Of a stretch of 60,538 nucleotides of DNA, positions 32,419 to 41,344 are shown in pieces. The stretch is from the IMG/VR virus record IMGVR_UViG_3300005095_000141, positions 1 through 60,538 of that record; one strand, 5' to 3'. The notes below the pieces were generated by a model that was given only the letters and a program-made list of their open reading frames with translations, was not told where the DNA came from and ran no database searches. The position numbers and the translations under genes are program-made. Position 1 is the stretch's first letter; the number at the start of each line of letters is the position of its first letter. The stretch comes from a virus.

Positions 32419-33948
32419 TTGAGCTTTGTAGCTGTTTACCCCGGATACGAGCCAGTATATACTGTTGGCACGAAGTACGAGGAGGCATGGTCGGAGACAC
32501 TGTATGGTTCTGAGTCAGCACCAGTACTGCCCCAGATACCGGTTGCTAGTGCTGTGGCTGTTGCTGGTGGTATTGTTTCTACTGTTGCGAGCGTGCTTAA
32601 GACTGTAGCTGTTTTTGCCAGTACAGTGTATGGTGCTGTAACGAGTGTTGCTAGGTCTGTAGCCGGCATTGTAGGAGCTATTGCAAATGCAGTGGCGAGT
32701 ACTGGAAAAGACAGAGTGGTTGTATCTGATTCTGGTGCAAGGTACGGTGTTGGTAAGAAGATAGAGTCTGTGTTAGCATATATTGGTGCTACGGTGCACG
32801 GTATTGTTAAGGGAATTGCTTCGGCGGCTGGTTACGCTGGTGTTGTTGCGAAGAAATACGCTACTGCTTTTACCGGAAAAGCAGGTGTTACGGGAACAGT
32901 TATTGCTGGTGCTGTGAAGAGTGTTCTTGATACTGTTAGGACTGCTGGTCTGCATATAGCCGGTACTGTTAAGAAAATAGGGGAAGTGTTTGGAGTTGCT
33001 GGTAGTAAGTTGGTGTTTCTAGTTGTTACCGGTAGGGAAAGCATAGGGTTATCTGAAGCGGTAAAGAACGGTGTTGCCGCTGTATGTTCACGGATACTGG
33101 GCGTTACTGGAAGAATTGGGAATGCTGTTGCCACTGTATTGGTTGATAGTGGTGGTTTGACAGAGTATTTCTCTGCGTTTAGACTGTATGTGGAAGTGCT
33201 TGTTGAAAAGATAGTTGTAGGTACGTCTGCCCTGTACGGCATTGTTAAGGGTGTGTTCGAGAAGCTTGTTTACTACGTGATTACTGGTACTAGGCATACC
33301 GTGTTGTTTGAAGACATAGTGTATGGTGCGGGGATGATAGCGGTGTACGTGGCAGAAACGATAAAGGATATTGTTAAGACTGCTGGGAGAGAGTTTCTCG
33401 ATGCATTGGCAGTGTTTGATATTGCGGTAAGAGTGGTTGCTAGGACTGTTGATGCTGTTACGTCTGTACTGCTGGAAGATATTGTAGCTACTGGTAGGAT
33501 AGTTAAGACTGCTGTCCGCAAAATAATTGACACTGTAGAGGTTGTGGTTGGAAAGATAATGAATAGTGTAGGGTCTGTGCACTGTGCTTTTACAGGGTTT
33601 GCTGATGCTATTGTCACGAACAAGTGGATATACAGGTTGTTTGTGGAGAACGTAGTTGTTACCGGTGCTGTGAAGTTTATACGTGGTAAGATGATGGTGT
33701 TTGTTGATTCTGTGAAATACGCTGTTAGTGCTGTGTCTGTGTTTGGCAAGACATTTATTGACGCTGTAGTGTACGGCGTAGCTGTTAAGGTATGGAAGAC
33801 TATTAAGAGGCTGGCAGTGTATGGTGCTAGGTCTGTCGTGCTTGTCTATACCGGTGTTAGGACTGCGTTCTACGGTATTAGGAAGCTTGTGGTACGTGCT
33901 CTGAGAACGAGAAAGGATGTGTTTTTTGAGGATGAAAAAGATAAGTAG
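32419..33948 (+). CDS. Large Ala/Val/Lys-rich repetitive virion protein
   Basis: 509 residues, TTG at 32419. A degenerate repeat of about 40-45 residues recurs: a short (V/L)-x-(V/L)-SDS or LFED strand, then GxVKxI-type helices alternating Ala/Val with Lys/Arg. It ends in an acidic/basic tail (RTRKDVFFEDEKDK). The strand (VVVSDSG, IGLSEA, VLFEDI, VLLEDI) is similar to the SD repeats in the protein at 12498. Probably an elongated fibre or internal virion protein; very Ala/Val-rich helices could also contact membranes. Confidence 0.5.
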   Translation: MSFVAVYPGYEPVYTVGTKYEEAWSETLYGSESAPVLPQIPVASAVAVAGGIVSTVASVLKTVAVFASTVYGAVTSVARSVAGIVGAIANAVASTGKDRVVVSDSGARYGVGKKIESVLAYIGATVHGIVKGIASAAGYAGVVAKKYATAFTGKAGVTGTVIAGAVKSVLDTVRTAGLHIAGTVKKIGEVFGVAGSKLVFLVVTGRESIGLSEAVKNGVAAVCSRILGVTGRIGNAVATVLVDSGGLTEYFSAFRLYVEVLVEKIVVGTSALYGIVKGVFEKLVYYVITGTRHTVLFEDIVYGAGMIAVYVAETIKDIVKTAGREFLDALAVFDIAVRVVARTVDAVTSVLLEDIVATGRIVKTAVRKIIDTVEVVVGKIMNSVGSVHCAFTGFADAIVTNKWIYRLFVENVVVTGAVKFIRGKMMVFVDSVKYAVSAVSVFGKTFIDAVVYGVAVKVWKTIKRLAVYGARSVVLVYTGVRTAFYGIRKLVVRALRTRKDVFFEDEKDK

Positions 33949-33960
33949 TAGTGGTGGTGC

Positions 33961-34269
33961 ATGGTGCTTGCGTGTATAAGTGTGCATAAGGGGGATTACG
34001 GGTTTTCGCTTACGTTTACGCTGGTGCGTGAAGACGGTAGTGCGGTGGAGATACCGGATGGCGCTACGATAAGCTTTGTGCTTACAGATTTTACCGGCAA
34101 GCAGGTGAACAGCATTACCGGTACAAAGATAGCTGATAATGACGTGATGTTTAACATACCGAGCGGTTTCTTCGATGTTGACGCTGGAAGATACTATGGA
34201 TACGTTGTGCTTGAGACAGATTCATATCGGGAGACAAGCAATAAGATATGTATAGATGTATGGGAGTGA
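33961..34269 (+). CDS. BppU-like / Ig-like fibre N-domain protein
   Basis: 102 residues, ATG at 33961 after GGTGGT. Strand order YGFSLTFTLVREDGSAVEIPDGATISFVL (in parts), then DVMFNIPSGFF and GRYYGYVVLE, resembles the immunoglobulin-like N-terminal domain of BppU baseplate proteins. Likely attaches fibres. Overlaps the next frame only slightly. Confidence 0.55.
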   Translation: MVLACISVHKGDYGFSLTFTLVREDGSAVEIPDGATISFVLTDFTGKQVNSITGTKIADNDVMFNIPSGFFDVDAGRYYGYVVLETDSYRETSNKICIDVWE

Positions 34270-34276
34270 TGAGAGA

Positions 34277-34987
34277 ATGTATGTAGAGCCAGACGAGATA
34301 CGCATGTTTCTGAATATTGATTCAACCGCTTTACCGGATGCTGTGCTTAGCAAGTATATTAGCATGGCCGAGGGATATGTTGACCGTCTTACCGATACGT
34401 GCTGGAACGGGAAGTGGAAGGATACGCTGAAGTATTTGCAGGATAACGGATTTGTTGACGATAACGGTGTGCTTACTGTTGACCCCGCTAGTCTGGCCGA
34501 TAAGCAGTGCTTTGACTATGAAGTGCATGACCTGACAAAGTATAAGGGCGGAGTCTGGTGGGGTGCAGGCATACCGGTTTATTTGGGGCACAGGTTTGTC
34601 AGGAAGCTTGTAAGCCTTAAACTGTTCAACGGTAGCGAGTACGAGGAATGGATAGGGGAGAAGACCGAGGCACGGAATATTGGTGACTACTGGGTTGACT
34701 ACTGGAACGGAGTAGTGTACATAAACGTGTTCTGGTACTACCAAGGAGGTAAGGAAGTGACTGTTGCGTACCTGTATGGAAGAGATGATTTGCCGTGGTA
34801 TATTAAGGAGCTGACGATGCTGTATGCGATTAAGTATGTACTGATGTTTGAGCGCAGGTTTGCCGCAATACTGGAGACCAGTGATTCGCCGAGGATTACA
34901 GATATGCTTGGATATATTGATGAGAGACTGGAGTATTTGGAGAGCATGGCTAGGAGTATTAAGGTGCCGAGAACCCGTGTAATGTAG
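34277..34987 (+). CDS. Head-tail connector-like protein
   Basis: 236 residues, ATG at 34277 after GGAGTGATG. The start YVEPDEIRMFLNID then AVLSKYISMAEGYVDRLT is the typical opening of gp6-like head-tail connectors (helical, after 'tpeevk..l...'). The middle is larger, with strands and a Trp-rich part (GGVWWGAGIP), and the end is helical (ELTMLYAIKYVLMFERRF). Far from the portal, but still in the virion block. Confidence 0.55.
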   Translation: MYVEPDEIRMFLNIDSTALPDAVLSKYISMAEGYVDRLTDTCWNGKWKDTLKYLQDNGFVDDNGVLTVDPASLADKQCFDYEVHDLTKYKGGVWWGAGIPVYLGHRFVRKLVSLKLFNGSEYEEWIGEKTEARNIGDYWVDYWNGVVYINVFWYYQGGKEVTVAYLYGRDDLPWYIKELTMLYAIKYVLMFERRFAAILETSDSPRITDMLGYIDERLEYLESMARSIKVPRTRVM

Positions 34988-34994
34988 TTTTTTC

Positions 34995-35013
34995 TGTGCT
35001 TTGCATATATCGG
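34995..35013 (+). promoter_or_regulatory. 19-bp viral boundary motif, copy 10
   Basis: TGTGCTTTGCATATATCGG, 9 bases before the ATG at 35023. Confidence 0.68.
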
Positions 35014-35022
35014 TGCAACAGT

Positions 35023-35370
35023 ATGGATGGAAACGACAGTAATGAAATAGATGCATTACTGGTTCTTAGGCCGAATGTAAGGGTTACTGAGCGAGGGATT
35101 TATGTCACGTACTATATGTATGTGCCGTTTGTAGTTGCGAAGAAAATACTGGAGAAGGCCGGTGCGCCGATGATTATTGGCAAGGTCAAAGGAGATACTG
35201 TGGTGTATGTGCATGTTAGGGCGAAGCTAGAGCCTGTAAGCTATGTTGTAGCTGTCATTGACCGGAATACTGAGAAAGAGGATGGAAGTGAAGAAGAGAT
35301 TGATGAGAAGGAAAAGGAGTTTGCCAAGACGATACTGGAGTACTTGGTTAGAATGGGAGGTGAGCAGTAA
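35023..35370 (+). CDS. Hypothetical acidic protein, 115 residues
   Basis: Not recognised. Beta-rich first half (GIYVTYYMYVPFVVAKKILEKAG) and an acidic helical end (KEDGSEEEIDEKEKEFAK). The stop overlaps the next ATG by one base, so it heads a run of small genes before the replication operon. Confidence 0.55.
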   Translation: MDGNDSNEIDALLVLRPNVRVTERGIYVTYYMYVPFVVAKKILEKAGAPMIIGKVKGDTVVYVHVRAKLEPVSYVVAVIDRNTEKEDGSEEEIDEKEKEFAKTILEYLVRMGGEQ

Positions 35371-35735
35371 TGTTTGTTGAGGCAGGAATAGTTCTGCATG
35401 ATAAACAGTACTTGCTATACAGGAGTGTTAATAACGACGTTGTGTGTGTATGGTTTCCAGCAGGGTTTGCCGGGCCGGGGGACGTTATAGGTGCGGATAG
35501 GGGATATGAAGGAGTGGGGCTGTGTTTTCACGATGACAAGTACAGCATGGAGATATGCATAGAGGGTAAGTGTACGAAGGTAGTGCCAGATACCGATTTT
35601 CTGAAGGCTGTTAGAGATATACTGGAGAATATTTCGAGGATTGGAGAGGACGAGATAGCTATTACGAGCATTGCTGACGAGCTTAGATATAAGATAGACA
35701 TGGTTTGTGCAAGAGGTGGTAGGAATGAGGCTTAA
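35370..35735 (+). CDS. Hypothetical protein, 121 residues
   Basis: Not recognised. ATG at 35370 after GGGAGGTGA. N-terminal strands with Trp-Phe-Pro (VCVWFPAGFAGPG), a Cys pair (CIEGKC) and a C-terminal helix. It overlaps the next gene by 11 bases. Confidence 0.55.
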   Translation: MFVEAGIVLHDKQYLLYRSVNNDVVCVWFPAGFAGPGDVIGADRGYEGVGLCFHDDKYSMEICIEGKCTKVVPDTDFLKAVRDILENISRIGEDEIAITSIADELRYKIDMVCARGGRNEA

Positions 35736-36024
35736 GAGTGGTAGGAACATTTACAGGGTTGTCCATGTACGTAGGATAGGAAGGAAGAAGGGAATGAGTA
35801 AATTAGAGGTTGACGTAGCATATAGGGACGGAAAGCCGTATTTCTACTTCAAGATAACGGATTTTAGGATGAGCACTGTTGTTATACGGCTTAGTGGTAA
35901 CGAGGTACTGGCGCTTATTAGTTCGTTGCTTACCGGCTTTATGAATGAGGAGAAAAACAGTAAAAGAGCCGGGCGAGATACTGGTTCTGACGAAGAGATA
36001 AGCACCGATGTTGAGGCGCTGTAG
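35725..36024 (+). CDS. Hypothetical protein, 99 residues
   Basis: Not recognised. ATG at 35725 after GAGGTGGT. Basic N-terminus (LKSGRNIYRVVHVRRIGRKKG), then strands, then an acidic tail (DTGSDEEISTDVEAL). It directly precedes the ribbon-helix-helix gene; possible single-strand nucleic-acid binder with acidic C-terminus, from charge pattern only. Confidence 0.5.
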   Translation: MRLKSGRNIYRVVHVRRIGRKKGMSKLEVDVAYRDGKPYFYFKITDFRMSTVVIRLSGNEVLALISSLLTGFMNEEKNSKRAGRDTGSDEEISTDVEAL

Positions 36025-36025
36025 C

Positions 36026-36370
36026 ATGATTGTTGATTCTGGTTTTGAGTACCGTAGATTTTTGATGAAGAGCGAGAAAGACGAGATGCGTAGGACGTCG
36101 TTGCACATGCCTGTACGGTTGCTGGAGGAGGTTACCCGTATAGCGCAGATAGAGAGAATTAGCCGTGCAGAGGTCATACGGTATGCTGTGTTTAAGCTTG
36201 TGGAGGAAGTGAATACGTCTGGCCGTATAGGTGTTATAGTGCTTGTTAGGAATGGCAAGCCGTTTAAGGTAACGTTTGACTGGACAGAGCTTAGCAGGAG
36301 GGACTGTTATTTTGTTCCCGGCACGAATGAGTATGAGTGTGCAGAGGGTGTGCATGCGTATGTGCTTTGA
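36026..36370 (+). CDS. Ribbon-helix-helix (CopG-like) regulator
   Basis: 114 residues, ATG at 36026. About residues 22-62 fit the ribbon-helix-helix fold: strand RRTSLHMPV, helix RLLEEVTRIAQIE, turn RISR, helix AEVIRYAVFKLVEEV. The C-terminal domain is beta-rich with Cys. It is the first gene before the replication operon and its end overlaps the 19-bp motif at 36361, so it may regulate replication genes. Confidence 0.7.
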   Translation: MIVDSGFEYRRFLMKSEKDEMRRTSLHMPVRLLEEVTRIAQIERISRAEVIRYAVFKLVEEVNTSGRIGVIVLVRNGKPFKVTFDWTELSRRDCYFVPGTNEYECAEGVHAYVL

Positions 36371-36379
36371 CTATACCGG
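36361..36379 (+). promoter_or_regulatory. 19-bp viral boundary motif, copy 11 (replication operon)
   Basis: TGTGCTTTGACTATACCGG, overlapping the stop of the RHH gene and 17 bases before the TTG at 36397. A near-copy (TGTGCTTTGGTATTACGGG) occurs inside the coding region at 36489-36507. Confidence 0.7.
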
Positions 36380-36396
36380 ATTCTGGTGTAATAGAG

Positions 36397-37497
36397 TTGA
36401 AGGTGCATGAGTATGCCCGTGTACAGACTAGGACGTATATGCACTTATACGCACTTGTTACCGGGAGCACTGGCACGCATACTGCTGATGTGCTTTGGTA
36501 TTACGGGGGCAGGACAGATGAATACTGTAGCTGTAAAGGGTTTAGAACCCGTAAAAACTGTAGTCATTTGAGGTGGGTGAAGGGATTGCCCGGCAAGAAC
36601 TTGCTTGGAGATATTCTGCCTATTGACGACTTTATAGAGAGAGAGGTGAAGCTGTACAAGAGTAGTTTGAATGCCCTTAACGAATTGTTTGACGGTGCGC
36701 CTTACAGTAACGATGCGATAACGGTTTTCTACGGTAAGCCGAAGGTTGGCAAGAGCCTTCTTGTATTACAGGAGGCGGCGTATTTAGAGTCTGAGGGGTA
36801 CAGAGTACTGATTATTGATACTGAGGGCAGTCTTAGGGAGAGCGCTAGGTACTGGTTGCCGATACTGCGTAACAGGTTTAACAGCAAGAATAAGGGCATA
36901 TATGTTGTTAAGAAGCTGACGCTACAGGTGCTGGGGGATTTTATGGGGAAGAAAGTAACTGTTGTCACGAAGGGTAATGAGAGGAAAGGTGGTAAGACGG
37001 AGTTCTATGTTATTGGTGATACTGTTGATTTGCTTGGCGAGGCGATTAAGAAGTATAAGATTGACGTTGTAATAGTGGACAGTATTACTGCGCCGATACG
37101 CACGGCGATTACCGCTACACAGCAGAACTTACCGGCTAAGAGTGATGCCGAGGCGTTTCTTATGGGGAGACTGCTACGCTATATTGACGTGTACGGGGTA
37201 GCTGTTATTGTTACGGCGCATGCAAGCTTTAACCCTGCTAACCCGTATGAGACGATGGCAAGTATTCGTGGAGGAGTAAGCATACTGCATTTCGCCAAGA
37301 ACGTAGTATATATTGACAGGCGTGAAAAGAAAGAGATACGTGATATACGTAGGTTCTGGCTTGTACGGCACGGAAGTAACGCAGAGGAGTTCAGCAAGGT
37401 GTCTGTTGCCCGCATTACCGATATAGGCTATGTTGACGTGGAGGGTGACCCGACAGATTATTTGACTGATGCGGAGATTAAGAGGCTTGGAAAGTAG
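36397..37497 (+). CDS. RadA/RecA-family ATPase with N-terminal SWIM zinc finger
   Basis: 366 residues; TTG at 36397 chosen (TTG 36367 and GTG 36403 possible). About residues 35-60 hold YCSCKGF ... CSHLRW, the C-x-C-xn-C-x-H SWIM finger. The ATPase follows: Walker A GKPKVGKSLL (about residues 112-121), LIIDTEG strand and Walker B VVIVDSI (about 225), then VTAHASFNP. The core matches RadB/Sms-like recombinases or a DnaB-like core. SWIM fingers in archaea occur with recombination proteins. It is the first gene of the replication operon and probably acts in strand exchange, or replaces a helicase; no separate helicase gene was seen. Confidence 0.75.
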   Translation: MKVHEYARVQTRTYMHLYALVTGSTGTHTADVLWYYGGRTDEYCSCKGFRTRKNCSHLRWVKGLPGKNLLGDILPIDDFIEREVKLYKSSLNALNELFDGAPYSNDAITVFYGKPKVGKSLLVLQEAAYLESEGYRVLIIDTEGSLRESARYWLPILRNRFNSKNKGIYVVKKLTLQVLGDFMGKKVTVVTKGNERKGGKTEFYVIGDTVDLLGEAIKKYKIDVVIVDSITAPIRTAITATQQNLPAKSDAEAFLMGRLLRYIDVYGVAVIVTAHASFNPANPYETMASIRGGVSILHFAKNVVYIDRREKKEIRDIRRFWLVRHGSNAEEFSKVSVARITDIGYVDVEGDPTDYLTDAEIKRLGK

Positions 37498-37517
37498 GTT
37501 TGAATAGAGGTGGTTTT

Positions 37518-38552
37518 TTGGAGCTTGACGGTTTCTACGAGAAGTTCTATAAGGGAAGGTTTTACCGAGAGGTAGGCATTAGGGAGAACGACAGGTTTAG
37601 CAGGTTTGTAGTGCGTAACAAGGTGCAGTTCTACCGGTTTCTGCGTGCTAATAGGTCTGAGAATAAGGACGTATATGCTGGACTGTACGATGTGCCCAGC
37701 ATTAACTCGATGGTTATTGACAGGATAATGCTTGATGTTGACTGGCATGATGGAAGCATTAACACACAGCTAGAGATGTCATACCGGTATATGAGGAAGG
37801 TTGCCGACAGGCTTGACGATGTAGGTATAGAGTATATGCTGTTCTTTACGGGGCGTGGATACCACTTCTATATTGATTTTGAACCTGTGCATATTAACAA
37901 CGTTGGAGATGCACTGCTTGGCTTTGTACAGATGCTTGGAATAGAAGAGTATGTAGATAAGAAAGTGTTTGACATACGGAGACTTGCCCGTGTGCCGTTC
38001 ACGTACAACACAGCTACCGGTCTTATGATGGTACCGGTAAGGAAGAATATGGAGCTTGAAGAGATAGTTAGACGTGCACGAAGCAGTAACGTGTTTGAAA
38101 CAATAGATTTGCCCGATAACGACTGGATAGCGGATGTACTGAAACAGCTAGACGTTGCGAAGACTGTAAGTGGAGACGTTAAGGACAGAGTGCCGTTCTT
38201 CAAGAAGTACAGGGAGTACAGATGGTTTCCGAGATGCGTTAGGAATGCATTGAACCAGTTGCTTGTTACCGGAGAGCTTGACCATTACCAGAGATTGTTT
38301 CTTGCATGGTTTCTGCTACGCATATACCCGGTAGAAGAAGTAGAGAAGATATTTAGGCTGGCGAAAGACTATAAGCCATACTATACCCGGTACCAGCTAG
38401 AATACATTAAGAGCAGGAAGCACAAGATATACAAGTGTGCCCGTATAAAAGACGAGCTTGGGCTTTGCCCGTACCAGAACATGCATGAGTGCCCGTTCTA
38501 CCCGTGGCTGGAAGCATGGTTGCCTAGGTGGGAGGATGCGCCTGTCCAGTAA
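37518..38552 (+). CDS. Archaeo-eukaryotic primase (PriS-like)
   Basis: 344 residues, TTG at 37518 after GAGGTGGT. AEP motifs are seen in order: MLDVDWHDG (the DxD metal site, residues about 73-80), FFTGRGYHFYID (the S/T-G-x-G-x-H motif, about 113-124) and RRLARVPFTYNTATGLMMVPV (the R-x-P and K/T-G-L motif). The C-terminal half has Cys/His near the end (CARIKDELGLCPYQNMHECPFYP), a likely metal site like the PriL/PriX region. It makes primers for PolB. It overlaps the polymerase gene by 17 bases. Confidence 0.82.
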   Translation: MELDGFYEKFYKGRFYREVGIRENDRFSRFVVRNKVQFYRFLRANRSENKDVYAGLYDVPSINSMVIDRIMLDVDWHDGSINTQLEMSYRYMRKVADRLDDVGIEYMLFFTGRGYHFYIDFEPVHINNVGDALLGFVQMLGIEEYVDKKVFDIRRLARVPFTYNTATGLMMVPVRKNMELEEIVRRARSSNVFETIDLPDNDWIADVLKQLDVAKTVSGDVKDRVPFFKKYREYRWFPRCVRNALNQLLVTGELDHYQRLFLAWFLLRIYPVEEVEKIFRLAKDYKPYYTRYQLEYIKSRKHKIYKCARIKDELGLCPYQNMHECPFYPWLEAWLPRWEDAPVQ

Positions 38553-40593
38553 GTTAGCTTATGTGCCCGGAAGAAAGCTTAGGATGTACGGTCTTATTGA
38601 CGGAGAGTACAGGGAGTTTGTACCGCCGAGGCCGTATATGTTTAGTGTTGTGGAGCCGAGGAATATTGATGCTGAGGTCGAGAAGACCGATTTAGTGGAC
38701 AAGATTACCGGTAGGAAGGTGTGGAAGATTAGTGCTGAGAGACCCAGCCTTATACCGAGGCTTAGGAACAAGATTGGCTATAATAATACGAGGGAAGCAG
38801 ATGTACGGTTCGACGTAGTGCTTATGAAAGACTATGTGCTTGAGTCTGCATTTAGTGCAGGTAATGTGTGCTTCTTAGACATTGAGGTGTGGGATGAAAA
38901 CGGTTTTCCTAGGTCTGACAGAGACAGAATAGTTGCTGTGTCTGTGACCAGCTATAACGGTAGCGATACGATGTTTTTCTACGTGGGCAACTATGGGGAT
39001 AGCGAGGCAGAGATGCTTCGTGCCCTTACCGATTATATGATGCGTAAGAAGTACAGTGTGGTTGTAGGCTGGAATATAGGGTTTGACGCCGAGTACTTGC
39101 TTGACAGGATGAAGATTAACGGTATTGATACGCTGTTCTATGATACGTTGCAGTTTATTGATTTGCGTGACGAGTACAAGGCGAGTGTTAAAGGGCTTGG
39201 GATTTATACGTTGTTGAACGTTGCGAAGCATGAGGGATTGTCTGGCTATGAGATTAAGAAGAAGTACGAGGATAAGCGGATATACCAGATGAGCGAGAAG
39301 GAGCTTGAGGAGTACAATGTTAACGATGTGAAGATGCTTGTTGATATTGAGCGTAAATACGGGTTTGTGAACGTGCTTGTGGAGTTTGCTAACCGGTTTA
39401 ACGTTACCGTTGAGCATGCTATGAAGCCCATAGTACGTAGCGACGTGATTATACTGAGGCGTATAAGGGAGCTTGGATACGTTGCTAAGAATGTGGATAG
39501 GAATAAGAAGAAGCATGGATACGAGGGAGCAATTGTTCTTCAGCCGCCGCTACCGGGGCTGTACAGAAATGTTGTTGAGTACGACTTCGATGCGATGTAC
39601 CCGAACATTATACGGATAAAGAAGATAGATATTGACGGTTTTAACGGAGAGGTTCTGCCGCACATTATTGACCGTTTGTATGCTGAGAGGCTGGAGGCTA
39701 AGCGCAAGTACAAGCTTACAGGAGATGTTAGATACGATGTTAAGCAGAAGGCGCTGAAAGTAGCTATGAACACATTGTACGGTGTATTTGGCAACAAGCA
39801 TTTCCGGTACTTTGACGAGAGGAAAGCAGAGATGGTAACGGCGAACGGAAGGAAACTGATACGGGGAGTGAAAGAGTTTGTGGAGAAGAACGGGTACTTT
39901 GTGGTGTATGGCGATACGGATAGTTTGTTCATTCAGAACCCGTATGTTGACGGGGAGAAGCTTGTGGAGTGGGCGAGGGCTACTGAGAGGCTGTTGAACG
40001 TGTTGATTAGGCCGTTTTCGCTTAAGCTTGAGGCTGTTGGAGACATACTGTTTCCGGCGGCGGCTACTAAGAAGAATGAGGCGCCGAAGAAGCGCTATAT
40101 TTTCAGGACGATAGACGGTAACTGGATTATACGTGGTATAGAGATACGTCGTGGTGACTGGGACGAGTTTACGAAGATGGTGGTGTGGAACGTGATACAG
40201 ATGATTTTTGAGGGTAAGTCGGAGAAGGAGATACGGGAGTATTTGAAGCAGGAGAAAGAAATGCTGTATATGGGCGTGTATGACCGTATGTTGATTATTA
40301 GCAAGGGGATTGACCCGGAGAAAAACTATAAGCAGTTGAACGCAGAGCATTTACGTGCATACCGGAAGCTGTGTCAGAGGCTTGGTGTTGATAGGCTGAA
40401 CATTGATACTGTGATGTACGTGTATGCTGGGAACGACGTGTACCCGGTTCTTACCGAGAAGGATGTTGACGCTATACGTGGTAAGCTGAACTATACCCGG
40501 TACTGGAACAGGCTGATGCGGTCTGTGCTTCGATACTTAATGGCTATAACTACACAGAATGCGCATACCTTGGAGGAGTGGTCTCGTGTCTGA
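38536..40593 (+). CDS. polB: Family B DNA polymerase
   Basis: 685 residues, ATG at 38536 after GGGAGG. Exonuclease motifs: FLDIEVWDE (Exo I), GWNIGFDAEYL (Exo II), YNVNDVKMLVDIE (Exo III). Polymerase motifs: YDFDAMYPNI (A), KQKALKVAMNTLYGVFGN (B, with K-x6-7-N-x-x-YG), YGDTDSLF (C). All catalytic Asp residues are present, so both proofreading and synthesis should be active. It is shorter than cellular PolB (about 770-800), with a reduced N-terminal region. Its neighbours are primase and OB-fold protein; the clamp is at 8039. Confidence 0.95.
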   Translation: MRLSSKLAYVPGRKLRMYGLIDGEYREFVPPRPYMFSVVEPRNIDAEVEKTDLVDKITGRKVWKISAERPSLIPRLRNKIGYNNTREADVRFDVVLMKDYVLESAFSAGNVCFLDIEVWDENGFPRSDRDRIVAVSVTSYNGSDTMFFYVGNYGDSEAEMLRALTDYMMRKKYSVVVGWNIGFDAEYLLDRMKINGIDTLFYDTLQFIDLRDEYKASVKGLGIYTLLNVAKHEGLSGYEIKKKYEDKRIYQMSEKELEEYNVNDVKMLVDIERKYGFVNVLVEFANRFNVTVEHAMKPIVRSDVIILRRIRELGYVAKNVDRNKKKHGYEGAIVLQPPLPGLYRNVVEYDFDAMYPNIIRIKKIDIDGFNGEVLPHIIDRLYAERLEAKRKYKLTGDVRYDVKQKALKVAMNTLYGVFGNKHFRYFDERKAEMVTANGRKLIRGVKEFVEKNGYFVVYGDTDSLFIQNPYVDGEKLVEWARATERLLNVLIRPFSLKLEAVGDILFPAAATKKNEAPKKRYIFRTIDGNWIIRGIEIRRGDWDEFTKMVVWNVIQMIFEGKSEKEIREYLKQEKEMLYMGVYDRMLIISKGIDPEKNYKQLNAEHLRAYRKLCQRLGVDRLNIDTVMYVYAGNDVYPVLTEKDVDAIRGKLNYTRYWNRLMRSVLRYLMAITTQNAHTLEEWSRV

Positions 40594-41344
40594 AGTAGAG
40601 CCTAGTGAAGAGGAGATTAGAAGGTTTATGCAGAAGTATTACCCGGAGTACGCAGGTAATTTGGAGCTTGGCAGGATACTGTACAAGAGGTTTATGAAGA
40701 AGAAGTATGGTAGAAAGGGTGGCGGGGGAAGATATGCTAGAAAAAATATTGGTGATATAAGTGCTAGGGAGCGTGTAGAGGTTGAAGGGGTAATTGCGGA
40801 TGTTTACCGTGAATACGAGTATGTTGGCTGTGCTGTTTGCCGTAGGAAGAACTGTAATAACCCTAGGCATAGGGGTAGGAGGACGTATGTTGTAAAGAGC
40901 TTTGTGCTTGGAGATAATACCGGTACTGTGCATGTGTCGTATATTGTGCCGAAGGAGGAGAATGGCTCTGAGATAGAGGTTGGATGCAAGGTTGTTGTGC
41001 GTGGATATGTGAAGAACTACAGGGGCAATAACGAGATTGTTGCTGATAGTGTTGAGGTGAAGAAAAAAGTAAATATACGTGATGTGCAGAATGATAGTGT
41101 TGAAGGAGAGGAAGCTGATGAGCCAAGTTCTAGTTCTGAACCTGTACATGAGGATACGGAGGATACTGATAAGAAGAGCAGGATTGACGACCTATTGTCT
41201 GCACTTGGAGTGTTTGGTAAGCTTAAGAAAGAGTTGTTCCCGGTTGTTCTTGACAGGTATGGTCTTAGCTGGGATGATGTTAAACCGTATGTTGAAGTTG
41301 TGGAGGAGGGAGGAGAGGAATGGGTAGTGGTGAAGAAACAATAG
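40586..41344 (+). CDS. OB-fold single-strand DNA-binding (RPA-like) protein with zinc site
   Basis: 252 residues, GTG at 40586 overlapping the polymerase stop. Residues of about 60-155 form an OB fold (VEVEGVIADVYREYEYV, KSFVLGDNTGTVHVSYIV, VVVRGYVKNYRGNNEIVADS). A CAVCRRKNCNNPRH zinc knuckle is inserted in the first loop. After it come an acidic Ser/Glu/Asp linker and a C-terminal domain with LFPVVLDRYGL. The fold plus acidic linker resembles RPA/SSB organisation. It probably coats the template for PolB. Confidence 0.72.
   Translation: MSEVEPSEEEIRRFMQKYYPEYAGNLELGRILYKRFMKKKYGRKGGGGRYARKNIGDISARERVEVEGVIADVYREYEYVGCAVCRRKNCNNPRHRGRRTYVVKSFVLGDNTGTVHVSYIVPKEENGSEIEVGCKVVVRGYVKNYRGNNEIVADSVEVKKKVNIRDVQNDSVEGEEADEPSSSSEPVHEDTEDTDKKSRIDDLLSALGVFGKLKKELFPVVLDRYGLSWDDVKPYVEVVEEGGEEWVVVKKQ

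Noticed and set aside
33273-33749. Minus-strand open frames under the repetitive protein at 32419
   Set aside because: Shadows of the Ala/Val-rich coding strand; no start signals or domain patterns.
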